Source of the DNA: Flavobacteriaceae bacterium
Lineage (GTDB): Bacteria > Bacteroidota > Bacteroidia > Flavobacteriales > Flavobacteriaceae
DNA length: 64,000 nt
Direction: 5' to 3'
NCBI GenBank assembly: GCA_013214065.1
Contig: JABSPK010000005.1
Location: 124,001-188,000 of the forward strand
Within the stretch, counting starts at the first letter, position 1. Each line of letters opens with the position of its first letter. Below are positions 7,729-16,170 of this stretch, one piece after another. The notes below the pieces were generated by a model. The model searched no databases and was not told the origin of the DNA. It saw only the letters and a program-made list of their open reading frames with translations. Position numbers and translations under genes: made by a program.

Positions 7729-9624
7729 TCATCGTTTCAAGGCGAAATGGCCGATAAAGGTTTCCCCAGCGGTCTGTATGCGGTACCAATAATCGGAAGA
7801 GGGTAAGGGCCGTCCCTGCAAGGTGCCGTCCCAGTTGAAGGAGGTATCCGAAGTCGAAAGCAGCAATTTGGAATACCGATCGAAGATTTCAAATGAAAAG
7901 GCGGGATCGCTTTGAAAACCCTCTAGTGCGAACCGATCATTGACCCCATCGCCATTTGGGGTGAAAAAGCGTGGAATGACCCGGTGGAGAAAAGGGAAAC
8001 GAACGACACCACAGCCTGTTCTTTCTCGAACAAAGGCCGTATAGACCCCACCTGCTATATTATCGAAGACCGGGCGGTCTTGATATCGAATGCCATCCAA
8101 AGAAAATTCGAAATCCCCTTCGTTAATCATTTGAACCGTGATTTGTCTATGGTCTGATACGACGGTTTCGATCACCGGCAGATCGATTTGGTTCAAGACG
8201 ATTTCTTTGACGACCGAACAATCGTTACCATCAGTGACCCGTACCTCATAGGTTCCTGGACTGTCAACGCTAATTTCAAAAGTAGTCTCCCCTGTCGACC
8301 ACAGGTACTGTGCATTGGCGACCTCGGCATTCAAGCTGATCGAACGGCCTTCGCAAAAGTCCAACTGTTCGTCGGTCACTTGTGGCAGGGGGTAGTACAG
8401 CAAGGTGACGGCCGTTCGGATATCCGAAACACAACCCGCCAAGTTGGTGACCGCTTCGGCATAAAAAGTGCCTGCGTTTTCGGGTTCATAGGAGGGCCCC
8501 GACGCCAAAAGCGTGCCCCCGGTAGGAGCATCATACCAATCGACGCGAATTCCGTTCGGTACCGTTGTCGAAACCCTACCGACTTCATCTTCACAGAACC
8601 CCACATCACCCAAACTCATGGGGGGTAGGGGTGTGGCGACAATGTCGATGTCGAATCGATCTGAAATGGTGTTGCAGCTGTCATTGCCAAGGTTAATGGG
8701 ATCTTCAGCGACCTTTACCCGATACGAAATACTAGAATTCAGTGAGGGGGTCGTATAGGACTGATTCGTAGCCCCTGCGATATCGGTCCAGTTGACCCCA
8801 TCGGTGCTTTCTTGCCATTGATAGGCGTGGGTAGCGTAGACCGAAAAGTCAGGAACTGCGGTCAAGGTCGTAGTGATAGGGGCTTCTTGGTCGCAGATCG
8901 CAATTGAGTTGTTGTTAGCCGTATCGGTCAGGGTGATTGCGTCACCGCAGGTACGAAAAACGATATCGTCGATTGCCAGATCGTTGCCACAGCCCCCTGC
9001 ACCGTTATTGATCATTTTCAAAATAACCGAAGTCTGCCCGGGTAAGGTTTGGAAGACCAGGGCATATAGTTCCCAAATTGGGGAGGCCTTATCGAAGATA
9101 TCGCCGGTATCCCCGCTGGCGAGCAGGTTGGTATCCGTGTCGTCCCATATTTGGAAACGTACGTTCACCGGAATCCCGTTGAAATTACAACCCGGACTCG
9201 TACTCGGGTGCAAGTTCATCAACCACGATGAGAATTCGTAAGAGGTGTTTTCGCAAAGTCCATCGATCCTACGCCGAAAGAATTCCCCAGGGGTAAAACT
9301 CGCGTTGACGATGAAGGCCTTGCCATTGGTATCACCAGGGGTATGGTCGGTGGTGTCGAACCAATCGAAGTAGTTCGTTCTGCTCGAGATGGTGTAATTC
9401 CCGTCTACCGGTTGATTCGGTCCGCCATCTACGTAATTGTAGGTGGTGGTGCCTGGGGGTAGGGGCGGGCCGTCCTGTATTCCAGTTCCAAAAGTCTCGG
9501 TGAATATCGGGCTGCCCGAGTTCCCATTGCAGGTGCCAAGCTGCGCCATACTTTCCCAACAGAAAAGAAGGAACAGGACGCAAAGGCTAGGAAGCAAGGT
9601 CTTTTGCAAACGCAAGGGTTTCAA
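7729..9624 (-). CDS. Secreted T9SS type B sorting-domain protein
   Basis: 631 residues. A signal peptide spans about 1-27, ending SMAQ. The N-terminal third (about 30-225) has a carbohydrate-binding-like beta-sandwich look with a cysteine-containing DDIVFRTCG region. Two Ig-like repeats follow: YQWQESTDGVNWTDIAGAT and a SPGTYEVRVTDGNDCS module. The last 85 residues carry FFTPNGDGVNDRF, EIFDRYSKLL and NWDGTLQGRPLPSSDYWY, the gliding-motility-associated, type B sorting domain. Such proteins are exported to the cell surface by the type IX system and often act as adhesins. Read divergently from leuS; possibly monocistronic. Confidence 0.92.
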   Translation of the reverse strand: MKPLRLQKTLLPSLCVLFLLFCWESMAQLGTCNGNSGSPIFTETFGTGIQDGPPLPPGTTTYNYVDGGPNQPVDGNYTISSRTNYFDWFDTTDHTPGDTNGKAFIVNASFTPGEFFRRRIDGLCENTSYEFSSWLMNLHPSTSPGCNFNGIPVNVRFQIWDDTDTNLLASGDTGDIFDKASPIWELYALVFQTLPGQTSVILKMINNGAGGCGNDLAIDDIVFRTCGDAITLTDTANNNSIAICDQEAPITTTLTAVPDFSVYATHAYQWQESTDGVNWTDIAGATNQSYTTPSLNSSISYRVKVAEDPINLGNDSCNTISDRFDIDIVATPLPPMSLGDVGFCEDEVGRVSTTVPNGIRVDWYDAPTGGTLLASGPSYEPENAGTFYAEAVTNLAGCVSDIRTAVTLLYYPLPQVTDEQLDFCEGRSISLNAEVANAQYLWSTGETTFEISVDSPGTYEVRVTDGNDCSVVKEIVLNQIDLPVIETVVSDHRQITVQMINEGDFEFSLDGIRYQDRPVFDNIAGGVYTAFVRERTGCGVVRFPFLHRVIPRFFTPNGDGVNDRFALEGFQSDPAFSFEIFDRYSKLLLSTSDTSFNWDGTLQGRPLPSSDYWYRIQTAGETFIGHFALKR

Positions 9625-9670
9625 GTTATTCGGAATCGGATTTTCGCTTTCCGCTTTTGCGGATTAAAGC

Positions 9671-9678
9671 TATTTTTG
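9671..9678 (+). promoter_or_regulatory. -7 element of leuS
   Basis: TATTTTTG matches TAnnTTTG, 25 bp before the leuS ATG. The nearest TTG (9657) is only 11 bp away, shorter than the usual 17-23 bp spacer, so the -33 element is unclear. Confidence 0.5.
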
Positions 9679-9685
9679 CGCAACC

Positions 9686-9693
9686 AAAGGAGG
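9686..9693 (+). promoter_or_regulatory. Strong Shine-Dalgarno of leuS
   Basis: AAAGGAGG lies 10 bp before the ATG at 9704. A near-perfect anti-16S complement is uncommon in Bacteroidetes, whose genes mostly rely on A-rich leaders, and it fixes the leuS start. Confidence 0.7.
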
Positions 9694-9703
9694 AATATAT
9701 AAA

Positions 9704-12502
9704 ATGAATTATAATTTCAGGGAAATCGAGGCCAAATGGCAGAAATATTGGGCGAAGCACGAAACCTTCAAAGCCAGTAACGATAGTGACAAACCGAAAT
9801 TCTACGCTTTGTCGATGTTTCCCTATCCTTCAGGGGCGGGATTGCACGTGGGACACCCCCTTGGGTACATCGCTACCGACATCCAGGCACGTTATAAGCG
9901 TCACAAGGGTTTCAATGTGCTCCATCCGATGGGGTATGATTCTTTTGGCCTACCGGCTGAACAATATGCCATACAGACCGGACAGCACCCTGCCTTGACG
10001 ACCGAAACGAATATCAACCGGTATCGGGAACAATTAGATCAATTGGGCTTTTCGTTCGATTGGGGGCGTGAGGTACGAACTTCCGATCCAGCCTACTACA
10101 AATGGACGCAGTGGGTGTTCATCCAGCTCTACGATTCTTGGTACGATACCGATGCGGATCGCGCCGAAGCCATCCCCGCTTTGATCGATCGCTTTGAAGC
10201 TAGCGGTAATACAGCGGTCAATGCGGTTTGTGACGACGATACTCCAAGCTTTGATGCTGCAGGGTGGAAGGCCTTTTCGGCCACTGAAAAACAACGCATT
10301 CTTTTAAAATACCGCCTGACCTATCTGGCCGATGCTGAGGTGAATTGGTGTCCGGCCTTAGGCACCGTATTGGCGAATGATGAAATCGTCAATGGCGTTT
10401 CGGAGCGTGGTGGGCATCCTGTGGTACGCAAGAAAATGACGCAGTGGATGATGCGAATCACGGCCTATGCCCAAAGGCTCCTGGATGGTTTGGATACCAT
10501 CGACTGGCCCCAGCCTTTGAAGGATTCACAGACCAATTGGATCGGAAGATCCGAGGGGGCCTCGGTACGCTTTAAACTACAAGATCATGAGGGGGCTATC
10601 GATGTGTTCACCACCCGACCCGATACGATATTCGGGGTGTCGTTCATGACCCTTGCCCCAGAACATGACCTGGTGGCGAAAATCACCACTCCGGATCAAA
10701 AAGAAGCCGTTGAGGCTTACGTTGAGGCGACGGCCAAACGGTCTGAACGCGATCGATTGGCCGATGTGAAGACCATATCAGGGGTCTTTACAGGGGCATT
10801 TGCCGAACATCCTTTCACCAAAGCACCCGTTCCGGTTTGGATCGGCGACTATGTGTTGGCCAGTTACGGAACCGGTGCCGTGATGGCGGTACCCTGTGGC
10901 GATCAACGCGATTATGATTTTGCGAAGCATTTTGACATCGACATTCCCAATATTTTCGACGGGGTCGATATTTCCGAAGAAGCTTTCGCCGACAAAGCGA
11001 ATACGGTCATCGCCAATTCCGGATTTTTAGATGGGATGGGGTACCAAGAAGCCACCAAAAAGTGCATCGCTGAATTGGAAGCGATCGGTCAAGGCGTGGG
11101 CAAGATCAATTACAGGCTCCGCGATGCGGTCTTCAGCAGGCAACGGTATTGGGGAGAACCTTTTCCGGTCTATTATGTCGATGGTATGCCACAAATGATT
11201 TCCGATGCCCATTTGCCCCTTGAATTGCCCCAGGTCGAGAAATATTTGCCTACCGAAGCGGGCGATCCGCCCTTGGGGAATGCCACGCATTGGGCCTGGG
11301 ATACTGTATCGAACGCCGTTGTCGCCAATGAGAACATCGATCATAAAGCGGTATTTCCGTTGGAATTGAACACCATGCCGGGTTGGGCGGGTAGTTCGCA
11401 ATACTTCAACCGCTATATGGATCCCACCAATAACGAGGCGATCTATGCGAAGGAAGCCATTGCCTATTGGCAAGATGTCGACCTTTACATCGGAGGTAGT
11501 GAACATGCGACCGGCCACTTGTTGTACAGCCGTTTCTGGCAGAAATTCTTGTTCGACCGGGGCATTGCGCCCAAAGACGAATATGCCCAAAAACTGATCA
11601 ACCAAGGGATGATTACCGGGACCTCGGCTTTCGTTTATAAGGATTTGGATTCCGATACGGTATATTCAAAAGGACTGATCGAAGGTAAGAACGTCATTCC
11701 GATACATGCCGATGTTTCTCTGGTGAACACTTCGGATGAGCTGGATATTGCCCGATTCAAAAAATGGCAACCCGATTACGATTCGTCCGAATTCGTGCTT
11801 GAAAATGGCAAGTTCATTGTAGGAAGGGAAGTGGAGAAAATGTCGAAATCAAAGTACAACGTCGTCAACCCTGATCAGATCTGCGAAGACTACGGGGCCG
11901 ATAGCCTGCGCTTGTACGAGATGTTCCTCGGGCCTTTGGAGCAGTCAAAGCCTTGGAATACGGCAGGCATTACCGGGGTACACGGGTTTTTGAAAAAACT
12001 CTGGAAGCTCTACACCACCATTTCAGACGAACGCCCAACGGCCGAGAATCTCAAAACCTTGCATAAGACCATCAAAAAAGTGGAAGAGGATATCGAAAAC
12101 TTCAGTTTCAATACCTCGGTTTCGACCTTTATGATCTGTGTCAACGAATTGGGTGCCCAAGGCTGCACCAGTCGCGCGGTTTTGGAACCATTGGCCATTT
12201 TGGTGTCTCCCTATGCCCCACACATCGCTGAAGAGTTGTGGGAGCGGTTAGGGCACACGAGTAGTATCGCCGATGCCCCTTTTCCTGAATTCGATGGCAG
12301 TCATTTGGTCGAAAGCTCCAAAGAATACCCGATCTCGTTCAATGGAAAGATGCGCTTTAAACTGGAATTGTCTCTGGACTTGGACAAGGCTGGTATCGAA
12401 GCCGCGGTCTTGGAACACGAACAGACCCAAAAGTATTTGGAAGGCCGAACCCCGAAAAAAGTCATCGTCGTACCCGGAAAAATCGTCAACATCGTGGGTT
12501 GA
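9704..12502 (+). CDS. leuS: Leucyl-tRNA synthetase
   Basis: 932 residues, class I synthetase charging tRNA-Leu in the cytoplasm. The HIGH-type motif HVGH is at residues 48-51 in FPYPSGAGLHVGHPLGY, and the KMSKS motif is at 712-716. The CP1 editing domain (about 280-480) includes FTTRPDTIFGVSFMTLAPEH and the editing-pocket region ASYGTGAVMAVPCGDQRDYDFA. The protein is about 70 residues longer than E. coli LeuRS, with acidic insertions around 145-180 and 650-690; I believe the Bacteroidetes enzymes share this feature. It is monogenic with its own promoter, a strong ribosome-binding site and an intrinsic terminator just downstream. Confidence 0.98.
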   Translation: MNYNFREIEAKWQKYWAKHETFKASNDSDKPKFYALSMFPYPSGAGLHVGHPLGYIATDIQARYKRHKGFNVLHPMGYDSFGLPAEQYAIQTGQHPALTTETNINRYREQLDQLGFSFDWGREVRTSDPAYYKWTQWVFIQLYDSWYDTDADRAEAIPALIDRFEASGNTAVNAVCDDDTPSFDAAGWKAFSATEKQRILLKYRLTYLADAEVNWCPALGTVLANDEIVNGVSERGGHPVVRKKMTQWMMRITAYAQRLLDGLDTIDWPQPLKDSQTNWIGRSEGASVRFKLQDHEGAIDVFTTRPDTIFGVSFMTLAPEHDLVAKITTPDQKEAVEAYVEATAKRSERDRLADVKTISGVFTGAFAEHPFTKAPVPVWIGDYVLASYGTGAVMAVPCGDQRDYDFAKHFDIDIPNIFDGVDISEEAFADKANTVIANSGFLDGMGYQEATKKCIAELEAIGQGVGKINYRLRDAVFSRQRYWGEPFPVYYVDGMPQMISDAHLPLELPQVEKYLPTEAGDPPLGNATHWAWDTVSNAVVANENIDHKAVFPLELNTMPGWAGSSQYFNRYMDPTNNEAIYAKEAIAYWQDVDLYIGGSEHATGHLLYSRFWQKFLFDRGIAPKDEYAQKLINQGMITGTSAFVYKDLDSDTVYSKGLIEGKNVIPIHADVSLVNTSDELDIARFKKWQPDYDSSEFVLENGKFIVGREVEKMSKSKYNVVNPDQICEDYGADSLRLYEMFLGPLEQSKPWNTAGITGVHGFLKKLWKLYTTISDERPTAENLKTLHKTIKKVEEDIENFSFNTSVSTFMICVNELGAQGCTSRAVLEPLAILVSPYAPHIAEELWERLGHTSSIADAPFPEFDGSHLVESSKEYPISFNGKMRFKLELSLDLDKAGIEAAVLEHEQTQKYLEGRTPKKVIVVPGKIVNIVG

Positions 12503-12528
12503 TGCCATTCCAATAGCTGACAATATAG

Positions 12529-12560
12529 AGGTGCCCGTCTAAGAGGGGCACCTTTTTTTT
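12529..12560 (+). terminator. Intrinsic terminator of leuS
   Basis: An 8-bp GC-rich stem, AGGTGCCC (12529-12536) pairing with GGGCACCT (12546-12553), with a 9-nt loop, runs directly into eight T residues (12553-12560). It starts 27 bp after the leuS stop. Confidence 0.92.
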
Positions 12561-12673
12561 GTGCCATACGAAACCATGGGATGCGTAGCATCCACAATGC
12601 TGCAGTCTGCAAATACATTTCTCTTCGATAATCGGTGAATAGTAGGGGTGATGAACTAAAAAAGTAAAAATTA

Positions 12674-12712
12674 TAAACTATACCCCTATTTAAAAAGGGG
12701 GGGTATAGTTTA
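12674..12712. repeat. 13-bp perfect inverted repeat upstream of ald
   Basis: TAAACTATACCCC (12674-12686) and its exact complement (12700-12712) flank a 13-nt spacer that ends in extra Gs, so the hairpin can slide. No T-run follows on the plus strand, so it is not a standard plus-strand terminator. It lies 104 bp before the ald start and could be an operator or a leader structure for ald. Confidence 0.7.
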
Positions 12713-12815
12713 AAAAACATATAAAAACATCTATTGACCCCTGCATTTCATCGAAAATATTTTCGACAACCGGTTTTTTCCCACAATTTTGGATTATAAC
12801 CAAAAACCGAAAACA

Positions 12816-13916
12816 ATGATCGTAGGTATTCCGAAAGAAATCAAGAACAACGAAAGCCGTGTGGGCATGACCCCTGCCGGAGTCTTTGAACTGGTGCAAC
12901 ACGGCCATACCGTTTATGTACAGTCTACCGCCGGTGAAGGCAGCGGCTTTTTCGATGCCGATTACCAAGAGGCGGGTGCTGAAATCTTAATGGGGATCTC
13001 CGAGATTTATGCGGTCAGTGACATGATCGTCAAAGTAAAGGAACCGATCGAACAAGAATACGGTTTGATCCGCGAAGGCCAGATCGTATTTACCTACTTT
13101 CATTTTGCTTCTAGCGAGGCCTTGACCTTGGCCATGATCCGACAGAAGGCCGTATGCATCGCCTATGAAACCGTTGAAGATGAAGAGGGCACTTTGCCCC
13201 TATTGACCCCAATGTCTGAAGTGGCAGGTCGTATGGCCATTCAGCAAGGGGCCAAATACCTCGAAAAGCCCGTTAAAGGGCGTGGGGTCCTACTGGGGGG
13301 TGTGCCCGGTGTGGCCCCAGGAAAAGTCCTCATCCTTGGTGCGGGTACCGTGGGGATCCAAGCCGCGAAAATGGCGGCAGGCCTTGGGGCCCATGTCACC
13401 ATAATGGATGTGAATATGAAGCGCCTACGTTATGTGAACGATGTGATGCCCAACCACGTCGTAACCGATTATTCAAGCGAATTCAGTATTCGCAAGCACA
13501 TTAAGACCCACGATCTGATTGTCGGCGGGGTCTTGTTGAAAGGGGCCAAAGCACCGAACTTGATCAGTAAGGATATGCTTAAGGAAATGCGCCCTGGCAC
13601 CGTTATCGTCGATGTGGCTGTCGATCAAGGAGGTTGTGTTGAAACCTCCAAACCGACTACCCATGAAGACCCCACCTACATCATCGATGACGTGGTACAC
13701 TATTGTGTGGCCAATATGCCCGGGGCCGTGCCCTATACCTCGACCATTGCCCTGACCAACGTGACCCTGCCCTATGTGCTCAAATTGGCCGATATGGGGT
13801 GGCAACGTGCTTGCAAGACCGACGCCGCCCTGGCGAAAGGGCTGAATATCATCGAAGGGGAAGTGGTGTATTCCGAAATCTTGGAAGCCTTCGGTTGGGA
13901 ACCGGTGATGGCCTAA
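12816..13916 (+). CDS. ald: Alanine dehydrogenase
   Basis: 366 residues from ATG 12816, close to the family's roughly 370. It catalyses reversible NAD-dependent deamination of L-alanine to pyruvate and ammonia, in the cytoplasm as a hexamer. The N-terminus MIVGIPKEIKNNESRVGMTP is the family signature with the substrate-binding Arg. The NAD-binding loop VLILGAGTVGIQAAKMA lies near residues 170-186, and the catalytic-His region NMPGAVPYTSTIALTN is near the C-terminus. The frame stays open nine codons further upstream, but those residues are not family-like. It is preceded by a long leader with a perfect inverted repeat, which may be regulatory. Confidence 0.95.
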   Translation: MIVGIPKEIKNNESRVGMTPAGVFELVQHGHTVYVQSTAGEGSGFFDADYQEAGAEILMGISEIYAVSDMIVKVKEPIEQEYGLIREGQIVFTYFHFASSEALTLAMIRQKAVCIAYETVEDEEGTLPLLTPMSEVAGRMAIQQGAKYLEKPVKGRGVLLGGVPGVAPGKVLILGAGTVGIQAAKMAAGLGAHVTIMDVNMKRLRYVNDVMPNHVVTDYSSEFSIRKHIKTHDLIVGGVLLKGAKAPNLISKDMLKEMRPGTVIVDVAVDQGGCVETSKPTTHEDPTYIIDDVVHYCVANMPGAVPYTSTIALTNVTLPYVLKLADMGWQRACKTDAALAKGLNIIEGEVVYSEILEAFGWEPVMA

Positions 13917-13940
13917 CGAACATTTTGTCAGGTTTTCATT

Positions 13941-13974
13941 TTGGCGGGATTTTTGCTTTTATATGGTATCTTTA
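13941..13974 (+). promoter_or_regulatory. Candidate promoter of the zinc metallopeptidase gene
   Basis: TTG (13941-13943), a 23-bp spacer, then TATCTTTA (13967-13974), close to the Bacteroidetes consensus, 22 bp before the ATG at 13997. Confidence 0.5.
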
Positions 13975-13996
13975 ATCAAATAAAACACGAAACGTC

Positions 13997-14692
13997 ATGA
14001 CGGGATATTATATTTTGATAGGTGCGATCGCCCTATTTAGTTGGATGGTCAGCGCCCGATTGAAAAGCAAGTTCAAGCACTACTCAAAGGTGCATCTACA
14101 GAACGGGATGAGCGGTGCCGAAATCGCCCAAAAAATGTTGGATGACCACGGGATTCGTGATGTAAAAGTCATTTCGACCCCGGGAATGTTGACCGATCAT
14201 TACAATCCGAAAAACAAGACCGTTAACCTCAGTGAAGGGGTATATAACCAACGCAACGCCGCGGCAGCCGCGGTGGCCGCACACGAAGTGGGCCATGCGG
14301 TGCAACATGCACAGGCCTATGAGTGGTTGACCATGCGTTCGAAATTGGTCCCGATAGTCAGTGTGACTTCGGGCATGTCGACATGGGTGGTCTTTGGGGG
14401 CTTGATGCTCGGGGCCGCTGCCGGAGTCGGTATGGGGTATTGGATCGCCATCGCCGGTTTGGTCATGATGGCCTTTGCTACCCTATTCAGCTTCATTACC
14501 CTTCCAGTCGAATACGACGCCAGTAAAAGGGCCTTGGTTTGGCTCAAACAAAAAGGGGTGGTGACCCAAGCCGAATACAAAGGTTCGGAAGACGCCCTGA
14601 AATGGGCTGCACGCACCTATTTGGTGGCTGCGATCGGTTCTTTGGCGACCTTGCTTTATTGGGGCTTGCAGGTGCTTGGAGGTCGCGATTAA
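13997..14692 (+). CDS. YugP-like neutral zinc metallopeptidase (membrane)
   Basis: 231 residues. An N-terminal membrane helix (about 3-20) is followed by a cytoplasmic-type zincin segment with the HEVGH motif at 96-100, preceded by TVNLSEGVYNQRN. Three further hydrophobic helices (about 118-145, 148-170 and 207-225) follow. This is the COG2738 family, related to M48 peptidases; physiological substrates are not known to me. It lies alone between ald and the convergent LpxR-like gene, 30 bp from the latter's end. The start is supported by a nearby promoter-like element. Confidence 0.87.
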   Translation: MTGYYILIGAIALFSWMVSARLKSKFKHYSKVHLQNGMSGAEIAQKMLDDHGIRDVKVISTPGMLTDHYNPKNKTVNLSEGVYNQRNAAAAAVAAHEVGHAVQHAQAYEWLTMRSKLVPIVSVTSGMSTWVVFGGLMLGAAAGVGMGYWIAIAGLVMMAFATLFSFITLPVEYDASKRALVWLKQKGVVTQAEYKGSEDALKWAARTYLVAAIGSLATLLYWGLQVLGGRD

Positions 14693-14722
14693 GCGTTCAT
14701 CTACAACACGCATGGATTTTAT

Positions 14723-15643
14723 TTACCAGCCAAGGGCATAGGCTACGATGATGTAGGTATGCCCTTTCGCTTGTGGGGTTTCGGCCGAATTGTAGCGTAC
14801 CCCTAGACTGTAATCGTGCCTGTTGTTGCGGTGTTTGAGATCGACACCCACAATCAACAAGCCGTTTTCGATATCGCGGATGACCGTCGAATCGTCTCCC
14901 AAGAGGTGCCCTTCGATCAGGCCATTGTAGCCGACTTGTCGGTAGGCCGCCTGTAAGGTGACATACAGTTCTTTTCCCATACCGCCCAAGCGCTTTGCAG
15001 CCATACTTTCATCAATCGAATTGCGTCGACCAAGGTGCAGGTATACACCAGTTTCTGCGAAAACATCACGAGTGCCCAAGGCCAGCTTCGGGCTGATACC
15101 CAGAACGATGCCGAACGGGTTCGGATGCAACCACCATTCTTTGATGTAACGGCCATAAAAATTAACATGCAGGCGGTTATCAAGTTCAGCCGTCCAGATG
15201 GGCGATCCCGCGATGGATAGGGCGCGATGGTACCAGCGTTGGAATCCCCCGGCACCCGAGTTGACCCCCGCAAGTCCGATCAAGGCACCCAGTTCATAAA
15301 ACCGTGAGGTTTCGGCCAGGTTCCAACGGCCGTGTATGCCTGTGAAACCCACATAGGGCCGATCGAAAAGTGCCGGATTTGTCGATTGGGTCTGTGATGG
15401 GGTAAAGACTTCTTGGCCAAGGCCAAGGGCAATTTGTTCCTTGGTTCCGAATACCCCTTTTGCCAGTTTTTTGCGGTAGGTCAGAAAAAGCCCAGAAGTG
15501 TAATAACGATCGGTCTGTGCGAAAAAATCGTTGTCATGGCGTATTTCCAGTTGTTTGGACACGCTTGCGGACGTATCCGCAGCTTGGGGAAACACGGTTA
15601 TACTTAGTAACGATACCAACGCACCGGCAAGCAACTTCATCAA
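14723..15643 (-). CDS. LpxR-family (DUF2219) outer-membrane lipid A deacylase
   Basis: 306 residues with a signal peptide (about 1-21) and alternating beta-strands ending in aromatic or hydrophobic residues (VAYALGW), consistent with a 12-strand barrel. The family active-site signature is visible near the mature N-terminus: RHDNDFFAQTDRYYTSG, with Asn-Asp and Thr-Ser in the expected places, and RWYHRALSIAGSP supplies the conserved His. LpxR of Salmonella removes the 3'-acyloxyacyl chain of lipid A. Flavobacterial substrates are untested, so the activity is inferred from family. It begins 8 bp after the Lrp stop and may be cotranscribed. Confidence 0.82.
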   Translation of the reverse strand: MMKLLAGALVSLLSITVFPQAADTSASVSKQLEIRHDNDFFAQTDRYYTSGLFLTYRKKLAKGVFGTKEQIALGLGQEVFTPSQTQSTNPALFDRPYVGFTGIHGRWNLAETSRFYELGALIGLAGVNSGAGGFQRWYHRALSIAGSPIWTAELDNRLHVNFYGRYIKEWWLHPNPFGIVLGISPKLALGTRDVFAETGVYLHLGRRNSIDESMAAKRLGGMGKELYVTLQAAYRQVGYNGLIEGHLLGDDSTVIRDIENGLLIVGVDLKHRNNRHDYSLGVRYNSAETPQAKGHTYIIVAYALGW

Positions 15644-15651
15644 GGCTTCCG

Positions 15652-16122
15652 TTAAATGGAGATTTGTCTATCGATCTGTTGGGCCAGCGAAATAAAGGTC
15701 TCCGTTCGGGATACCCCCTCGATCTGTTGGATTTTCTTATTGAGTACCGTCATCAAATGCTCGTTGTCCATACAGAGTACTTTGATCAAGATCGACCAAT
15801 TTCCAGTGGTGTAATGGCATTCCAACACCTCAGGGATGCTTTCCAGCTCTTTGACCGCTCGCGGGTTGGCCATGGCCTTGTCTAGAAAGATGCCGATATA
15901 CGCCATGGTCGTAAAACCCAAGACCTTGGGGTTGATGACGAACTTTGACCCCGCGATGAGTCCGGAAGCTTCCAGTTTTCGAAGCCGTTGGTGAATGGCG
16001 GCCCCTGAAATGCCAATGTTGCGCGCGATTTCCAAAATAGGGCGACGGGCGTCTTCCATAAGATACCTTAGGATTTTCTTGTCGATCCCGTCGATTTTGA
16101 CCAGATTGTTAGAAGATTTCAT
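15652..16122 (-). CDS. Lrp/AsnC-family transcriptional regulator
   Basis: 156 residues. An N-terminal winged helix-turn-helix (about 8-60) contains ILRYLMEDARRPILEIARNIG and AAIHQRLRKLEASGLI. A RAM ligand-binding domain (about 70-150) follows, with VLECHYTTGNWSILIKVLC typical of amino-acid-sensing members. It would bind DNA as a dimer or octamer in response to an amino acid. It sits 48 bp downstream of a saccharopine-dehydrogenase-family gene on the same strand, with a near-palindromic 21-bp sequence in the gap that could be its own operator. Lysine is a reasonable guess for the effector but is not shown. Confidence 0.93.
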   Translation of the reverse strand: MKSSNNLVKIDGIDKKILRYLMEDARRPILEIARNIGISGAAIHQRLRKLEASGLIAGSKFVINPKVLGFTTMAYIGIFLDKAMANPRAVKELESIPEVLECHYTTGNWSILIKVLCMDNEHLMTVLNKKIQQIEGVSRTETFISLAQQIDRQISI

Positions 16123-16127
16123 GCAAT

Positions 16128-16148
16128 TTCGCTCAAGTATTAAGCGAA
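16128..16148. promoter_or_regulatory. Near-palindrome upstream of the Lrp gene (candidate operator)
   Basis: TTCGCTCAA, 3 nt, then TTAAGCGAA: two 9-bp arms matching at 8 of 9 positions, centred 16 bp before the Lrp start codon (16122, minus strand). Lrp-family genes are often autoregulated through such sites; binding is inferred. Confidence 0.5.
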
Positions 16149-16170
16149 GGTAACATTTAGAATCAAATTG

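Larger units (their letters stand above)
12503..12815 (+). other. 313-bp intergenic region leuS-ald
   Basis: The largest gap in the window. It holds the leuS terminator (12529-12560), then about 110 bp with no recognisable feature, a 13-bp perfect inverted repeat (12674-12712), and an A/T-rich leader to ald. No tRNA or small-RNA fold is recognisable by eye. Confidence 0.8.

Noticed and set aside
7612-7806. A separate 64-residue gene
   Set aside because: It is a shadow frame over the 3' end of the UbiA pseudogene and the T9SS gene, with no promoter or domain.
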